From assembly GCA_902766265.1 (NCBI GenBank), contig CACXCY010000051.1, positions 1 to 5,941 on the forward strand: DNA of 5,941 nucleotides, read 5' to 3'. Source of the DNA: an uncultured Bacteroidota bacterium (lineage in GTDB: Bacteria > Bacteroidota > Bacteroidia > Bacteroidales > P3). The notes beneath the pieces are model-generated. The model ran no database searches. It was not told the DNA's origin and worked only from the letters and a program-made list of their open reading frames with translations. Positions 5,609-5,941 of the stretch are shown in pieces (positions within the stretch are counted from its first letter, which is position 1; each line of letters begins with the position of its first letter). The position numbers were made by a program, and so were the translations under genes.

Positions 5609-5618
5609 ATTTTTTTTT
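5578..5618 (+). terminator. Possible plus-strand rho-independent terminator
   Basis: Read on the plus strand, the 10-bp GC-rich stem at 5578-5608 is followed by A and nine T (5610-5618), the shape of an intrinsic terminator. No plus-strand gene ends here, so it could only stop antisense transcription. The same stem serves as the palindrome of the minus-strand promoter, which I consider the likelier role. Confidence 0.3.
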
Positions 5619-5848
5619 CGTAAATTGAATCTTAACTACCCTACCCTATAGCCATCAAATAGTTTTTGCCCACATTTAGAGCATTATAAACCCTACAAAA
5701 CAATGTAACCTTTGACAATGCGCATGTTTCCATACACAACAATCTTTGACAATGCGCAGGTTTTTATATGCAATAATCTTTGACAATGCGCAGGTTCTTG
5801 TACACAACAATCTTTGACAATGCGCAGGTTTAAAGCACGTAATCTACC
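5619..5848. other. AT-rich non-coding stretch holding the tandem repeats
   Basis: No convincing gene lies between the DUF932 promoter and the right-edge reading frame. The stretch contains four 34-bp repeats and a 9-bp direct repeat CTACCCTAT at 5641-5649 and 5844-5852 on either side of them. No tRNA or riboswitch pattern was recognised. Confidence 0.6.
5711..5846. repeat. Four 34-bp tandem repeats with an 18-bp core
   Basis: The core TTTGACAATGCGCAGGTT occurs at 5745-5762, 5779-5796 and 5813-5830 and, with one change (CAT for CAG), at 5711-5728. Starts are exactly 34 bases apart. The 16-base remainder is looser; units 1 and 3 share TACACAACAATC and unit 2 has TATGCAATAATC, while unit 4 diverges. 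The core holds the palindrome TGCGCA. A 34-base period is about three helical turns, so sites would face the same side of the DNA, as with iterons or arrayed protein-binding sites. The unit is not a multiple of three, against protein coding, and the related spacers argue against CRISPR. Confidence 0.85.
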
Positions 5849-5941
5849 CTATTCTATCTCCACAGAAGGGTTTTCGCTTGCATTTGGAGCAGCGGCGACC
5901 TTGCCAGACGCTGTCAAGATGGTCGGCGGCAGCATCCACCA
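5849..5941 (-). CDS. Possible C-terminal end of an unknown gene (runs off right edge)
   Basis: A minus frame is open from the window edge to a TAG at 5851-5849 and encodes 30 residues, with MLPPTILTASGKVAAAPNAS near the start and SVEIE at the end. I do not recognise it. Direction and GC-rich codon use match the rest of the minus-strand block. Against it, the plus strand is also open from an ATG at 5820 inside the last tandem repeat (MRRFKARNLPYSISTEGFSL onward to the edge), so either frame, or neither, may be real. Confidence 0.35.
   Translation of the reverse strand, partial: WWMLPPTILTASGKVAAAPNASENPSVEIE

Noticed and set aside
5711..5846. CRISPR array
   Set aside because: The intervening segments are only 16 bases and partly alike, there are no cas genes, and the repeats behave as a plain 34-bp tandem array.

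Overview
The window looks like a chromosomal or integrated accessory segment from a Bacteroidales bacterium (Bacteroides, Prevotella, Parabacteroides or a relative). The grounds are several promoter elements of the Bacteroidetes type (TAnnTTTG, for example TATCTTTG and TATTTTTG), starts without a clear Shine-Dalgarno, and gene families typical of this order: RhuM-Fic, DUF932, WYL regulators, and an N-terminal RFRRFSRKGFAAF-type leader as seen before TonB-dependent receptors. No rRNA, tRNA, CRISPR array or integrase gene is visible.

Layout, left to right. Positions 1-433 (minus) hold the 5' part of a gene that runs off the left edge; its frame joins a Bacteroidetes leader segment to a signal-peptide-like stretch. 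Positions 434-611 are a divergent intergenic region whose two promoters are near mirror images. A plus-strand DEDDh exonuclease gene follows at 612-1109. It converges, with a 7-base gap, on a WYL-domain regulator (1117-2043, minus). Everything from there to at least 5464 is on the minus strand. In transcription order it is: DUF932 protein (5464-4370), Trp-rich repeat protein (4277-3738), small DUF6140-like protein (3711-3490), unrecognised 115-aa protein (3483-3136), RhuM-Fic protein (3096-2224, frame broken, with its C-terminal remnant down to 2069), and the WYL regulator (2043-1117).

The DUF932 and Trp-repeat genes each sit behind a copy of the same 45-bp promoter/operator element (42 of 45 identical). 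This suggests one DNA-binding protein controls both. The four genes below the Trp-repeat gene are separated by only 6-39 bases and probably read through from it. The whole minus-strand block therefore looks like one co-regulated accessory (defence, anti-defence or mobile-element type) module, with the WYL protein as a candidate regulator.

The most unusual points are: the shared operator; four regularly spaced 34-bp tandem repeats at 5711-5846 in the non-coding right end; a palindromic insertion of about 32 bp that breaks the Fic domain right after its intact active-site loop; and a T-run at the resulting stop codon that a -1 slip could use to rejoin the frames. The right edge (5849-5941) may hold the last 30 codons of another minus-strand gene.
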